18,111 nucleotides of DNA from Ruminococcaceae bacterium UBA7135 (GTDB lineage: Bacteria; Bacillota; Clostridia; Oscillospirales; Ruminococcaceae): positions 13,012-31,122 of the forward strand of contig DKXD01000008.1 in assembly GCA_002492075.1 (NCBI GenBank), read 5' to 3'. The notes beneath the pieces are model-generated. The model was not told the DNA's origin. It ran no database searches and was given only the letters and a program-made list of their open reading frames with translations. This document shows, in pieces, positions 7,300 to 14,373 of this stretch (the first letter of the stretch is position 1; every line of letters starts with the position of its first letter). The position numbers were made by a program, and so were the translations under genes.

Positions 7300-8313
7300 T
7301 TACTCTTTGACAAAGCCCTGAAGCGTACAGCTCACATAATTAACTTTATCGGTGTTTTCGTCTATTCTGAAGCTGTAATAGTAAAACGGTTTTGCGCCGA
7401 AGAGATTTTTCTCACCCAAAGCATAACACCCTACGCTCGATTTGCCAACCCAGTAAGTATTATAATTTTCTGCTTCTCGACTGGAAGGCAAAGAATAATC
7501 ACTGACCTTTTCGCTGCATTTCTTCAGCCCTTTGGCTTCAAGCGCTTCGCCTATGTTACTTATCGAATAGTTTTTGTTTTCGGATTCGTAATCCTTAAAA
7601 TCATTATCGTTTAATCCCATAGGGATCCATTCGGGAGCATTGAGGGCATGATGCTCACCCTCCGCAGGCGCTACCTCTGCGACTATCGCCTGATCAAGCG
7701 TGATTTTTTTGTCGGGCGAGGTGGCGTTTACAACATAAGCATTTATTTTGTTCGCCGTATTCGCGCTCTTCGGCGTCAGCGTTAAATAGTATTCACAACC
7801 TGCAAAGACACCTATACCGCCATTGCTGCGCTCGCTCCAACGAAGACCAAAAGAAGAATAGATTTCTTGAAATCTGTCTTTGTACTCAACAAGATATTCC
7901 TTACACTCATCGTAAGAACCCGCTTCCTGAATCCAACCGTCTTTAGGGCAGTTGTAGATAAAATCGTATTTATCCTTGTACTTCTCAACGAAGTCCGCAA
8001 CGGTTATGTAGCCGCCGCGCTGAAAAATATCGTTGTTCAGCTGCACCGAGCCCGAGTTCAGCGCTGCGTTTTTTATCTCGTCGGTCGCGGCGAACTTTTC
8101 TTCCTTGGGCGCGCTGCTCGTGGGCTTGGAGTTGTTCTCCCCGCCGCCGAACACGCTGTTGATGTGGTTTTCAAACTTGCTTTCATTTACGGAAACGTTG
8201 CCGTTCTTATCGACATAAACGCCGTTGTCCCCTTTCTTCGAGCACCCCGCAAACGAAGCGCACATTGCCGCGGCGAGCAACACCGCGCTGATGGTTTTAA
8301 ATTTCTTGTTCAT
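7300..8313 (-). CDS. Lipoprotein of unknown function (lipoprotein 2)
   Basis: The product is a 337-aa exported lipoprotein. The ATG at 8313 follows GAAAGGA by about eight bases. The signal peptide MNKKFKTISAVLLAAAMCAS ends in lipobox FAGC, C24. A Ser/Asn/Lys-rich linker (about 25-75) leads to a mature domain rich in Tyr, Trp and Asp without a motif I recognise. Cysteines in YNCPKDG, YDECKEY, AGCEYY, KKCSEK and VGCYALG could form disulfides. It ends with GFVKE. It probably sits on the outer face of the cell membrane. It shares its 5' end with lipoprotein 1 but not its body. Function unknown; no convincing terminator follows in the 70 bases before the R repeat. Confidence 0.83.
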   Translation of the reverse strand: MNKKFKTISAVLLAAAMCASFAGCSKKGDNGVYVDKNGNVSVNESKFENHINSVFGGGENNSKPTSSAPKEEKFAATDEIKNAALNSGSVQLNNDIFQRGGYITVADFVEKYKDKYDFIYNCPKDGWIQEAGSYDECKEYLVEYKDRFQEIYSSFGLRWSERSNGGIGVFAGCEYYLTLTPKSANTANKINAYVVNATSPDKKITLDQAIVAEVAPAEGEHHALNAPEWIPMGLNDNDFKDYESENKNYSISNIGEALEAKGLKKCSEKVSDYSLPSSREAENYNTYWVGKSSVGCYALGEKNLFGAKPFYYYSFRIDENTDKVNYVSCTLQGFVKE

Positions 8314-8343
8314 GGTTTTTTCCTTTCAAAAGTATATTTTATA
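8242..8343 (-). repeat. Duplicated 5' module (signal peptide, RBS), copy 2
   Basis: Counterpart of 7023-7123; see that entry. Upstream it continues directly into repeat R copy 2 without the MITE. Confidence 0.8.
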
Positions 8344-8446
8344 CTAATTTCCCAATTAAAAGCGGACACACTGTCTTATTTCTCTCCTCCGCTTCGCGGG
8401 GGGAGAGAAATAAATTTTGTGCTTTTTTATTGAGAATCAGCATTAT
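8343..8446 (+). repeat. Repeat 'R', copy 2, interrupted by a hairpin element
   Basis: TTTCCCAATTAAAAGCGGAC, then ACACTGTCTTATTT, matches repeat R copy 1. It is interrupted by about 43 bases that are also found near 6066, then resumes with TTTATTGAGAATCAGCATTA. The likely -10 of lipoprotein 2 (TATAAA on the minus strand, near 8340) lies at its edge. Confidence 0.65.
8376..8413 (+). repeat. Perfect nested hairpin inside repeat R
   Basis: TTATTTCTCTCC (8376-8387) pairs with GGAGAGAAATAA (8402-8413), enclosing CCGC-TTC-GCGG (8389-8399). There is no T-run on either side, so it is not a normal terminator. It is better read as a mobile palindromic repeat. Confidence 0.75.
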
Positions 8447-8461
8447 ATCGATATATGCATC

Positions 8462-9001
8462 TTAATATCCCGACCCATTGATCGCGCCGATAGCGGCAAG
8501 GTTTTCCATCGTCGCTTGGTGGATCTCGGTCTCAAGCAGATTTATCGCTTCTTGGAGAGTTTTTGCGCGCATATTCTGTAAATACTCGATTATTTTGCCG
8601 ATATAGGTCGTGATGCGGTATTTCGGCGGTATCCACGACAGTGCGGGATTATCCTGTGCGCGGTCGACCTTCGCGCTCGCCTCGGCAAGCTCGTTTTTGC
8701 GTTTAAGGTGTGTCATAAATCTCCAAATGCAAAACGCCCCTATTCCTCCCAAAACCACACACATGGTCAGGTCCGTACCCAGCGTTTTCGCGCTTGGTTC
8801 TTTGCCCGTGATAATAAAGATGATCGCGCCCAATACCAGCAGCGGGCACAAGATCATTCCCAGCCAAACCCAGCCCTCGCGCTTTTTGAATTTGGTTTCT
8901 TTTTCAAAAAGTTTGAGGTACTTGTTTTCACAGTCTGCCAGTTCCTTGATCGCGGAGTTGCTTTGCCTTGCACACTCTAAAAGCTGTTCTCTTTCGTCCA
9001 T
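8462..9001 (-). CDS. Two-TM coiled-coil membrane protein, unknown function
   Basis: The product is a 179-aa protein starting at ATG 9001, five bases after AGGAGGAAA. Residues 1-41 are a charged amphipathic helix, followed by TM1 (about 43-66, WVWLGMILCPLLVLGAIIF), TM2 (about 76-96) and a cytoplasmic tail. The tail motif (SWIPPKYR, then MRAKTLQEAINLLETEI) resembles the C-terminal segment of many clostridial small membrane proteins. I cannot give it a function. It lies downstream of the XRE regulator in the same direction with an 87-base gap holding an inverted repeat, so it may be that regulator's target or operon partner. Confidence 0.8.
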   Translation of the reverse strand: MDEREQLLECARQSNSAIKELADCENKYLKLFEKETKFKKREGWVWLGMILCPLLVLGAIIFIITGKEPSAKTLGTDLTMCVVLGGIGAFCIWRFMTHLKRKNELAEASAKVDRAQDNPALSWIPPKYRITTYIGKIIEYLQNMRAKTLQEAINLLETEIHQATMENLAAIGAINGSGY

Positions 9002-9032
9002 TGTTTTTCCTCCTAAAAATAGTTGTTCTATA

Positions 9033-9055
9033 TAACGGAAGCTCGCGTTCCGTTA
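9033..9055. promoter_or_regulatory. Inverted repeat between XRE gene and the membrane protein
   Basis: TAACGGAA (9033-9040) and TTCCGTTA (9048-9055) form a perfect 8-bp dyad with a 7-base loop, overlapping a TATATA (9029-9034) that could be the -10 of the downstream gene. It could be an operator for the XRE regulator or a weak terminator; there is no T-tract, which favours an operator. Confidence 0.4.
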
Positions 9056-9088
9056 TTGTCATACCGCCAAGTGTCGAAAAGCCGTTCA

Positions 9089-9475
9089 TCAGCAGTTTGC
9101 CGTCATATCCTTATTCTGTTCTTCATTATCCTGTTCCGCTTTCTTCTTTTGCTCCTGTTTTTCATTCTTCTCTTGATCTTGCTCATCGTTTTTTCCTCGC
9201 AGAAATTGCACAACATCTCTCACAAACTCGATGTCCTTATCGGGAAGTTCGCTTACATCAATTGTCTGTTCTCTCTTTTCACGCCCCAGAAGAAAATCTA
9301 CCGAAACGTGAAACACATCGGCTGTTTGCAGCAAGATGTCTGCCGAAGGATATCGCCGAGAATGTTCATAGTAGGACACCATGGTTTCGCTCAAATGTAG
9401 TTTATCACCCAGCTGTTTTTGGGTAAGGTTTGCGCCTTGACGCAGTCTTTTCAATAATTCGCCGAAGTCCGACAT
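9089..9475 (-). CDS. XRE-family transcriptional regulator
   Basis: The product is a 128-aa repressor-type DNA-binding protein. I choose ATG 9475 (MSDFGELLKRLRQ) because GAGGAAA lies eight bases upstream. The ATG at 9490 has no ribosome site and lies only about three bases after the predicted transcription start. The helix-turn-helix occupies about residues 8-64 (NLTQKQLGDKL, then SETMVSYYEHSRRYPSADIL and VDFLLG). A short linker with DVSELPDKD and a helix is followed by a very Gln/Glu/Lys-rich tail (about 95-125), probably disordered or coiled coil. Target unknown; the dyad at 9033-9055 is a candidate. Confidence 0.9.
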   Translation of the reverse strand: MSDFGELLKRLRQGANLTQKQLGDKLHLSETMVSYYEHSRRYPSADILLQTADVFHVSVDFLLGREKREQTIDVSELPDKDIEFVRDVVQFLRGKNDEQDQEKNEKQEQKKKAEQDNEEQNKDMTANC

Positions 9476-9499
9476 CTCACATTTCCTCATAATATGTTC

Positions 9500-9508
9500 A
9501 TTATACCA
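9500..9508 (-). promoter_or_regulatory. Extended -10 promoter of the XRE gene
   Basis: Minus strand TGGTATAAT (9508-9500), an extended -10. No clear -35 at 16-18 bp. The start near 9493 gives an 18-base leader holding the ribosome site. Confidence 0.55.
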
Positions 9509-9579
9509 CTTATCGGCATAACAAGTCTTGAAGTTTTACTTTGAAATCTGTTGACCCCGTTTTCGAAATTTCAGCAAAC

Positions 9580-9614
9580 AAAAAAACGGCGTCCTTCCAT
9601 GGAAGAACACCGTT
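9580..9614 (-). terminator. Terminator of the small RNA
   Basis: AACGGTGTTCTTCC and its near-complement GGAAGGACGCCGTT (9614-9585) form a long hairpin around CATG with a few mismatches, followed by a seven-T run (9586-9580) on the minus strand. Confidence 0.85.
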
Positions 9615-9712
9615 AAAAGACAATATAATAGTAGCAGGGGCAGCCTTAACAGCCGCTCTTCCAAGTCCTATGGTCGGACTTTCCCCATCAGGGGTGCTAC
9701 CGCTTTTTTTAT
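9580..9712 (-). ncRNA. Unrecognised structured small RNA, about 133 nt
   Basis: A perfect promoter (9719-9747) and an intrinsic terminator (9580-9614) bracket a non-coding transcript read leftward. By eye it folds as a four-way junction. P1 is GTAGCA with TGCTAC (9700-9695 with 9636-9631). P2 is CCCC-TGAT-GGGG (9694-9683). P3 is AAGTCC with GGACTT around a 7-base loop (9681-9663). P4 is GCGGC with GCTGC (one G-U pair; 9656-9640). A single-stranded A/U-rich linker joins the junction to the terminator hairpin. It is not a tRNA, and I see no match to SRP RNA, tmRNA, RNase P RNA or 6S RNA. It contains no ORF with a ribosome site. Confidence 0.7.
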
Positions 9713-9718
9713 GTTTAC

Positions 9719-9747
9719 ATTATATCACCCTTTAAGAGATTTGTCAA
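9719..9747 (-). promoter_or_regulatory. Consensus promoter of the small RNA
   Basis: Minus strand TTGACA (9747-9742), 17-bp spacer, TATAAT (9724-9719): a perfect match in both boxes. Start expected near 9712. Confidence 0.9.
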
Positions 9748-9863
9748 GAGCTTTTAAAAAATTTTTTCAGAATATTATTTCCGACGTTTCGGAAAGCGGC
9801 AAAAAGCAAGCGAAATCTCCTTTATATCGGTCTTGGCGGTTTGCGGGAACGTGATACCCCGCC

Positions 9864-9907
9864 CCCGTGATAAACGGGTTTGCCGCCGAGTGCTGGCTCG
9901 GCGGCAA
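9864..9907 (-). terminator. Two adjacent hairpins after the chemotaxis receptor gene
   Basis: TTGCCGCCGAG (9880-9890) pairs with CTCGGCGGCAA (9897-9907), an 11-bp perfect stem; next to it CCCGT pairs with ACGGG (9864-9878). They lie 60 bases beyond the stop of the leftward receptor gene. There is no T-run directly after the stem, so termination is only likely. I see nothing else in 9750-9863. Confidence 0.5.
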
Positions 9908-9965
9908 GAAATGAGGTTAATGAATTAGAAAGGTATTCAGAATTAAATCATTCACAAACGGGGCT

Positions 9966-11957
9966 TTATCTTTTTTTTAGAACGAACTTGCCCGTAAGCT
10001 CCTGAAGCACTGTCGATTGACCGCTAAGCTCTTCGGAGGACGCCGCGGACTGCTCGGCGGTCGCGGAGTTGGTCTGAACGACAGAGGATATCCTCTCTAC
10101 GCCTATGTTTACTTGTTCGATCATCGCCGCCTGTTCGGTGGAAGCCGACCAGATATCGTTTATCAGCAGGATCGTTTGGTTGGTAACTTCAACGGACGCG
10201 TTAAGCGCTTCCGCGGTCTCTTCAACGATATGCGATCCGCTTTCAACAGCTTCAATGCTCTGTTGAATAAGCTCGGTGGTGCTGGTGGCAGCCTCCGCCG
10301 ACTTGGACGCAAGGTTTCTTACCTCGTCCGCAACAACGGCAAAACCCTTGCCCGCCGCACCCGCTCTTGCTGCCTCGATAGCGGCGTTAAGAGCAAGAAT
10401 GTTGGTCTGGAACGCGATGTCCTCGATTGTTTTGATGATGTTCGATATCTCGTTGGACTTTTCGGAAATGTTGTTCATTGCAACGACTACCTCTTTCATG
10501 TGGTCGTTTGACAGCGACATTTTTTCTCCCGTTTGGTTTGCCTTTTGGTTTGCTTCCTCGGCATTCTTTGCGTTAGTGTTGACTTTCTCTTTAAGCGTTG
10601 TGATAATTCCCGCAAGCTCCTGAACGGAGGAAGCCTGTTCGGTTGAGCCTGCCGCAAGAGACGCGGCGCCGTCGGATATCTGTGCCGCTCCTTGATTGAC
10701 ATTGGCGGCGGAAATGTCTATCTGCTCCATAGTATCCGACAATCCGAACGCGATATCGTCCAGCGCTTCGATTATGCTCGAAAAATCACCGTTGAAATCG
10801 ATCTGTCTGTGAATGTTGAAATTGCCCGACGCAAGCTGCTCGCAAAGCCGCGAGATCTCCCGCACATATCCTTTCAGCGAATTTATCGTGCTGTTTATCG
10901 AATCGGCAAGCTGCCCCGTCTCGTCATCGGACGTATGCTCGACGCTGATACTGAGGTCGCCTCCGGCAACTGCGTTCATAGCGGTGACCGTCTTTTTTAT
11001 CGGCTTTGCAATGCCGTTTGAAGTGATAATGCAGATAGCGATAGAATCTATAATAACAAACAGACTTACAATGATTGTAATAATAATAGCGGTTTTTGTC
11101 TCGCTCATCCACTCTTGAACCTCGGTCGAGACCCCGATCACCCAACCGTCCGTTCCTCCTACCCGAGAATAAGCAAGATATCTGTTTACACCGCCGCCGC
11201 TTACTTGACCGTACACGGTGTCGTTGTCCTCGGTCATCGCGATAGCCTGCGCTTCAAGCTCGCTGCGGCAGTCATACTCGGCGTTATCCTTATGAGTGTG
11301 ATTGACGTTGTTTATATTTTCGTCCACATATTTCTGCTCCATGCAGGAAATATATGTGCCGTTTTCGTCCATGATATAGGTTTTTCCCGTCTTTCCTACG
11401 TGTATCTCGTCAATAATGTCGCGGAGCATAGAGCTGTCGATACCGAAATAAACTACGCCGATAAGCTCTCCGTTATTCACGCCGCCTTTTTTGATGGGTG
11501 CGCAGAAGTATATGATCGGTCTTCCGCTGACGTCCTGCGGACCGAACACAAACTCCAAGTTTTGCATGCCCTTTAAGTAGCAGTGGTCTTGCCTGTAGTC
11601 AATTACATCGTCAAGAGTCTCATACCCCCAGCCGTCCTTGTCGATATAACCGCGTTCGGCGAAGCCGTATGTGTCGGCTCTTTCCTGAAGAAGTTCGAGC
11701 TTTTCCGCAACGCTGTATTCTTCGCCCATACGCGGGTCCATGCCGACCTCTTTTACGATCGCGACATATCGCCATAAGCGGTTCTCCAAGCGCACGCTCG
11801 TCTGAAGAGCTATCTCCGAAAGCGTGGACTCAAGAGTGTTTTGAGTGCTGGTGAAGTTTTGATAGCTGCCCAAAATGCCGATCGCAGTAACACCGAGAAC
11901 GACTACCGTCAAAATTCGCACAAGCAGTTTGGTTTTAAATGTCTTATAGATTTTCAT
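9966..11957 (-). CDS. Methyl-accepting chemotaxis protein with Cache-type sensor
   Basis: The product is a 663-aa transmembrane receptor. I start at ATG 11957 (MKIYKTFKTKLLVRIL), six bases after GAGGGACGG; the ATG at 12002 lies within the promoter and is rejected. TM1 covers about 10-29. A large external sensor (about 30-285) has Cache-like features (GRPIIYFCAPI, VYFGIDSSMLRDII, GKTYIMDENGTYI), typical of small-molecule binding. TM2 covers about 289-312, then HAMP (about 313-365). The signalling hairpin tip, with FQTNILALNAAIEAARAG and FAVVADEVRNLA, lies at about 515-550, where CheA/CheW bind. There is no C-terminal NWETF-type tether. The promoter carries two copies of the operator also found at cheY, so it is probably controlled by the adjacent LytTR regulator. 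Confidence 0.95.
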   Translation of the reverse strand: MKIYKTFKTKLLVRILTVVVLGVTAIGILGSYQNFTSTQNTLESTLSEIALQTSVRLENRLWRYVAIVKEVGMDPRMGEEYSVAEKLELLQERADTYGFAERGYIDKDGWGYETLDDVIDYRQDHCYLKGMQNLEFVFGPQDVSGRPIIYFCAPIKKGGVNNGELIGVVYFGIDSSMLRDIIDEIHVGKTGKTYIMDENGTYISCMEQKYVDENINNVNHTHKDNAEYDCRSELEAQAIAMTEDNDTVYGQVSGGGVNRYLAYSRVGGTDGWVIGVSTEVQEWMSETKTAIIITIIVSLFVIIDSIAICIITSNGIAKPIKKTVTAMNAVAGGDLSISVEHTSDDETGQLADSINSTINSLKGYVREISRLCEQLASGNFNIHRQIDFNGDFSSIIEALDDIAFGLSDTMEQIDISAANVNQGAAQISDGAASLAAGSTEQASSVQELAGIITTLKEKVNTNAKNAEEANQKANQTGEKMSLSNDHMKEVVVAMNNISEKSNEISNIIKTIEDIAFQTNILALNAAIEAARAGAAGKGFAVVADEVRNLASKSAEAATSTTELIQQSIEAVESGSHIVEETAEALNASVEVTNQTILLINDIWSASTEQAAMIEQVNIGVERISSVVQTNSATAEQSAASSEELSGQSTVLQELTGKFVLKKR

Positions 11958-11992
11958 ATCCGTCCCTCTTTTGCTTTGTAAATTTTTGTATA

Positions 11993-12021
11993 ATTTTAGC
12001 ATACTAAAAAAAAGAAATCAA
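11993..12021 (-). promoter_or_regulatory. Promoter of the chemotaxis receptor gene
   Basis: Minus strand TTGATT (12021-12016), 17-bp spacer, TAAAAT with extended TGC (12001-11993; -10 at 11998-11993). The flanking sequence (AAAAC, one base, TATTG before, AATTAT after) mirrors the cheY promoter. Confidence 0.65.
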
Positions 12022-12030
12022 TACGTTTTG

Positions 12031-12058
12031 CGCGAAACGTCATTTTTTGAGCGTGAAA
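12031..12058 (-). promoter_or_regulatory. Candidate LytTR operator, mcp proximal
   Basis: Minus strand TTTCACG (12058-12052), an A-tract spacer, and TTTCGCG (12037-12031): direct repeats with a 21-bp step. The site lies exactly 10 bases upstream of the -35, as at cheY. Confidence 0.6.
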
Positions 12059-12109
12059 TTTGCGGGAACTTTTTCATTTCCGATTTTCGACCGAGCACGA
12101 AGGGGTTTG

Positions 12110-12137
12110 CGTGAAAAGCGGTTTTTTCTGCGTGAAA
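12110..12137 (-). promoter_or_regulatory. Candidate LytTR operator, mcp distal
   Basis: Minus strand TTTCACG at 12137-12131 and 12116-12110, step 21 bp, with an A-tract in the spacer. A second copy of the 28-bp operator in the mcp/kinase intergenic region. Confidence 0.6.
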
Positions 12138-12204
12138 AATTTTAGAGATCGTCAGAGCCGCTTGAAAAAAGTTTTGGTAAGTATTGTCAGCGGCAGGACA
12201 TATC

Positions 12205-12233
12205 TTGACAAGTTCCGAAAAAAAGGTTATAAT
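12205..12233 (+). promoter_or_regulatory. Consensus promoter of the kinase/LytTR operon
   Basis: TTGACA (12205-12210), 17-bp spacer, TATAAT (12228-12233). Start near 12240; about 87-base leader containing repeat R copy 3. Such a strong match suggests constitutive expression. Confidence 0.9.
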
Positions 12234-12269
12234 TAAAAGATAAGTATGTTTTCGTTCCGTTTTAAAACG

Positions 12270-12316
12270 AATTCTCAACAGAAAGAGTGCTGATTTTAAT
12301 TGAGAAATTAGTATAA
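12270..12316 (-). repeat. Repeat 'R', copy 3 (in the kinase leader)
   Basis: ATTCTCAA (12271-12278) and TTGAGAAATTAGTATAA (12300-12316) are imperfect inverted repeats. TTTTAATTG and GAAATTAGTATAA match repeat R copy 2 read on the opposite strand. The hairpin would sit just ahead of AAGGAG in the mRNA and could affect translation. Confidence 0.5.
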
Positions 12317-12326
12317 GGAGATTTAG

Positions 12327-14369
12327 ATGTTAAACGCATTTATGGTTGTAATAGAGATCATTATATTTATATCGTATGTTTTGATTTGCATGGCGCTGTT
12401 CAAAAGACGGTTTTCGCGTCAGGCGACCGCTGCGGCGTTCTGTTTGGTGCTGCTTGCGATCGTTGGAGTTCAGACAGCGATAGTGCTGCCGGGCGAGGCT
12501 ACCCTGATGTCTACGCTGGTGCCGTTGACGGCGTATCTTCCGTTTACGGCGGCGTTTTTCTTTTTGTCGGGCGGAGGTCTGTTCGAGAATGTTGCAATAT
12601 CGTTTATCGGATTGCTTGAAGTGCTTGTTCTGGAATCGCTGAAAAAGATACTGATATACGTTGTTGCGGCTCATAATACATGGGGCGCGGCGATACATTT
12701 TATATGCAGCGTGCTTGTTGCGCTTGCGGCAGCGGGATTGGTATTTATAACGTTTAAGCGACTTCGCAAGGTGTTTCGCTTATGTATTGCGGAGACCGGT
12801 CATAAAAGCGATCTGATACTGTTCGTGCCGGTAATTTTGATCTTTTTTACGCTGTTCTATTTTTTGAGCAGCACGACCGATATACTGATACTGATCTTTA
12901 CCGTGCTGACTGCTCTTTCGATCTTTTTGATCATCGCAAAGCTGCTTAATACAACGGCGAATTTAACAAACGCAAGGCAAGCGGAAAGGGAGCTTCACGA
13001 ATACATTGATGTTCAGCGGCGCGGCTATGAACGAGTAGTCCAGAAAATGGAAACGTCCCGCGAATACCGCCACGATATGCGTCATCATCTTGCCGTGATA
13101 GAGGGGCTTGCCAAGCGGGGAGAAAATGACAAGATCGTTGAGTACACATCTAATCTGAACGGTTCATTCGGAAAGCTTGAGAATATCGGTTACTGCAAGA
13201 ACAGCGAGCTTAACGCGCTGCTGTCGGAATATATCGGACGCGCTGAAAACGCGGGGTGCAAGGTAACGCAAAGCTTTATGCTGCCGGAATCGTTTCCTTT
13301 TGAGGAAGCCGATGTGTGTCTGGTGTTGGCAAACGCTATTGACAACGCTATCAATGCCTGTTTCGAGCTTCCTTCGGAAAATCGGTACATCAAGATAACG
13401 GCAGGGTATACCGACGTTCATAAGCTGTTGATAGCGGTGGAAAATTCTTGTTCGGGCACGGTCGAATTCGGCGAAAACGGTTTGCCTGTCAGCGCCGCCG
13501 CGCAAGGCTCCGATGAACACGGTATCGGTCTGCGGTCTGTAAAGCGCGTTGTCGAAAAATACCACGGCTTTTTGAGGTGTATGCAGGAAAATGGTAAGTT
13601 TATTTTTCAGGCGGCACTGTTTTACGACAGCGGCTCTGCGCCCAAAGGCAAGAGCGCGAAGCCTTTGAAGAAAGCCGCGCGTGTGGCAGAGACCCTGCTT
13701 GGTTTGGGTCTGGGAGCGATCGTTGTGCTGAACGCATCGCCGACTGTGGCGGACGCGGCTTCAAAGCTTCTTTCGATCAATATCCGCACGATACATGATA
13801 TCGGATTCAAGTGGGGCAGCAGCTCAATGGATATTCAAAGCCCCGAATTTGATGGAAACGGCGCGGACAAGCTGAACAGCGCGGCGAAAGATTATGTCGG
13901 CGAGGCAAAAGAAAAGTTTATGTGGTATTTCAACCGCCGTTATACGGGTTATGTCGGAGAGGATATGAAATACACGGTCATACGAGATGATGACAAGTAT
14001 TTTATCGTTCGGTTTGAAGTGACGGTAAACGCGGGCGGATCGCTGAGTTACAGCCGCTGGATAAACTACGACAAGAGCGCTGACGAGGTGTTGGAGCTTG
14101 CCGATATATTCAAGGAAGACAGCGACTACATAGGCGTACTAAGCGCTGAGATACTCGAACAAATGAAGTATAAAAACGAGCACGAGAACGGCGGATTTTT
14201 CGTTGAGGGCGCGGATGCGTTCACCGAGATAGCACCTGACGCGAATTTTTATATTGACGGCTTTGACAGACTGGTAATCGTTTTTGATGAATACGAGGTC
14301 GCGCCGGGATCGGTCGGAAGTCCCGAATTTTTCATTCCAAGCAAAATAACGGAAGAGATCGCGAGGTGA
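12327..14369 (+). CDS. AgrC-like histidine kinase fused to an RsiV-like (DUF3298) extracellular domain
   Basis: The product is a 680-aa kinase for the LytTR regulator; ATG 12327, six bases after AAGGAG. Residues 1-205 form six or seven membrane helices. A coiled coil leads to the HPK10-type H-box EYRHDMRHHL (H249), the N-box LANAIDNAINAC (N336/N340) and the G-box HGIGLRSV (398-405). After the kinase core a basic stretch (KSAKPLKKAAR, 442-452) precedes an extra helix (453-470), so by the positive-inside rule the last 210 residues are external. They begin NASPTVADAASKLL and end YIDGFDRLVIVFDEYEVAPG, then SPEFFIP (643-671), the layout of RsiV proteins after their membrane helix. RsiV is the anti-sigma-V factor that binds lysozyme. 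The frame is continuous with no sign of an assembly join. Ligand unproven. Confidence 0.9.
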   Translation: MLNAFMVVIEIIIFISYVLICMALFKRRFSRQATAAAFCLVLLAIVGVQTAIVLPGEATLMSTLVPLTAYLPFTAAFFFLSGGGLFENVAISFIGLLEVLVLESLKKILIYVVAAHNTWGAAIHFICSVLVALAAAGLVFITFKRLRKVFRLCIAETGHKSDLILFVPVILIFFTLFYFLSSTTDILILIFTVLTALSIFLIIAKLLNTTANLTNARQAERELHEYIDVQRRGYERVVQKMETSREYRHDMRHHLAVIEGLAKRGENDKIVEYTSNLNGSFGKLENIGYCKNSELNALLSEYIGRAENAGCKVTQSFMLPESFPFEEADVCLVLANAIDNAINACFELPSENRYIKITAGYTDVHKLLIAVENSCSGTVEFGENGLPVSAAAQGSDEHGIGLRSVKRVVEKYHGFLRCMQENGKFIFQAALFYDSGSAPKGKSAKPLKKAARVAETLLGLGLGAIVVLNASPTVADAASKLLSINIRTIHDIGFKWGSSSMDIQSPEFDGNGADKLNSAAKDYVGEAKEKFMWYFNRRYTGYVGEDMKYTVIRDDDKYFIVRFEVTVNAGGSLSYSRWINYDKSADEVLELADIFKEDSDYIGVLSAEILEQMKYKNEHENGGFFVEGADAFTEIAPDANFYIDGFDRLVIVFDEYEVAPGSVGSPEFFIPSKITEEIAR

Positions 14370-14373
14370 GCGT

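Noticed and set aside
9580..9712. Small RNA as SRP RNA or RNase P RNA
   Set aside because: AGGACTTGGAAGAGCGG recalls the SRP apical motif and GGGGAAAGTCC recalls RNase P, but the flanking bases do not form an SRP hairpin and the length and other conserved regions of RNase P are missing.
9750..9965. Riboswitch linked to the mcp gene
   Set aside because: This region is downstream of mcp, not upstream. The hairpins fit a transcript end and show no c-di-GMP or other aptamer motifs that I recognise.
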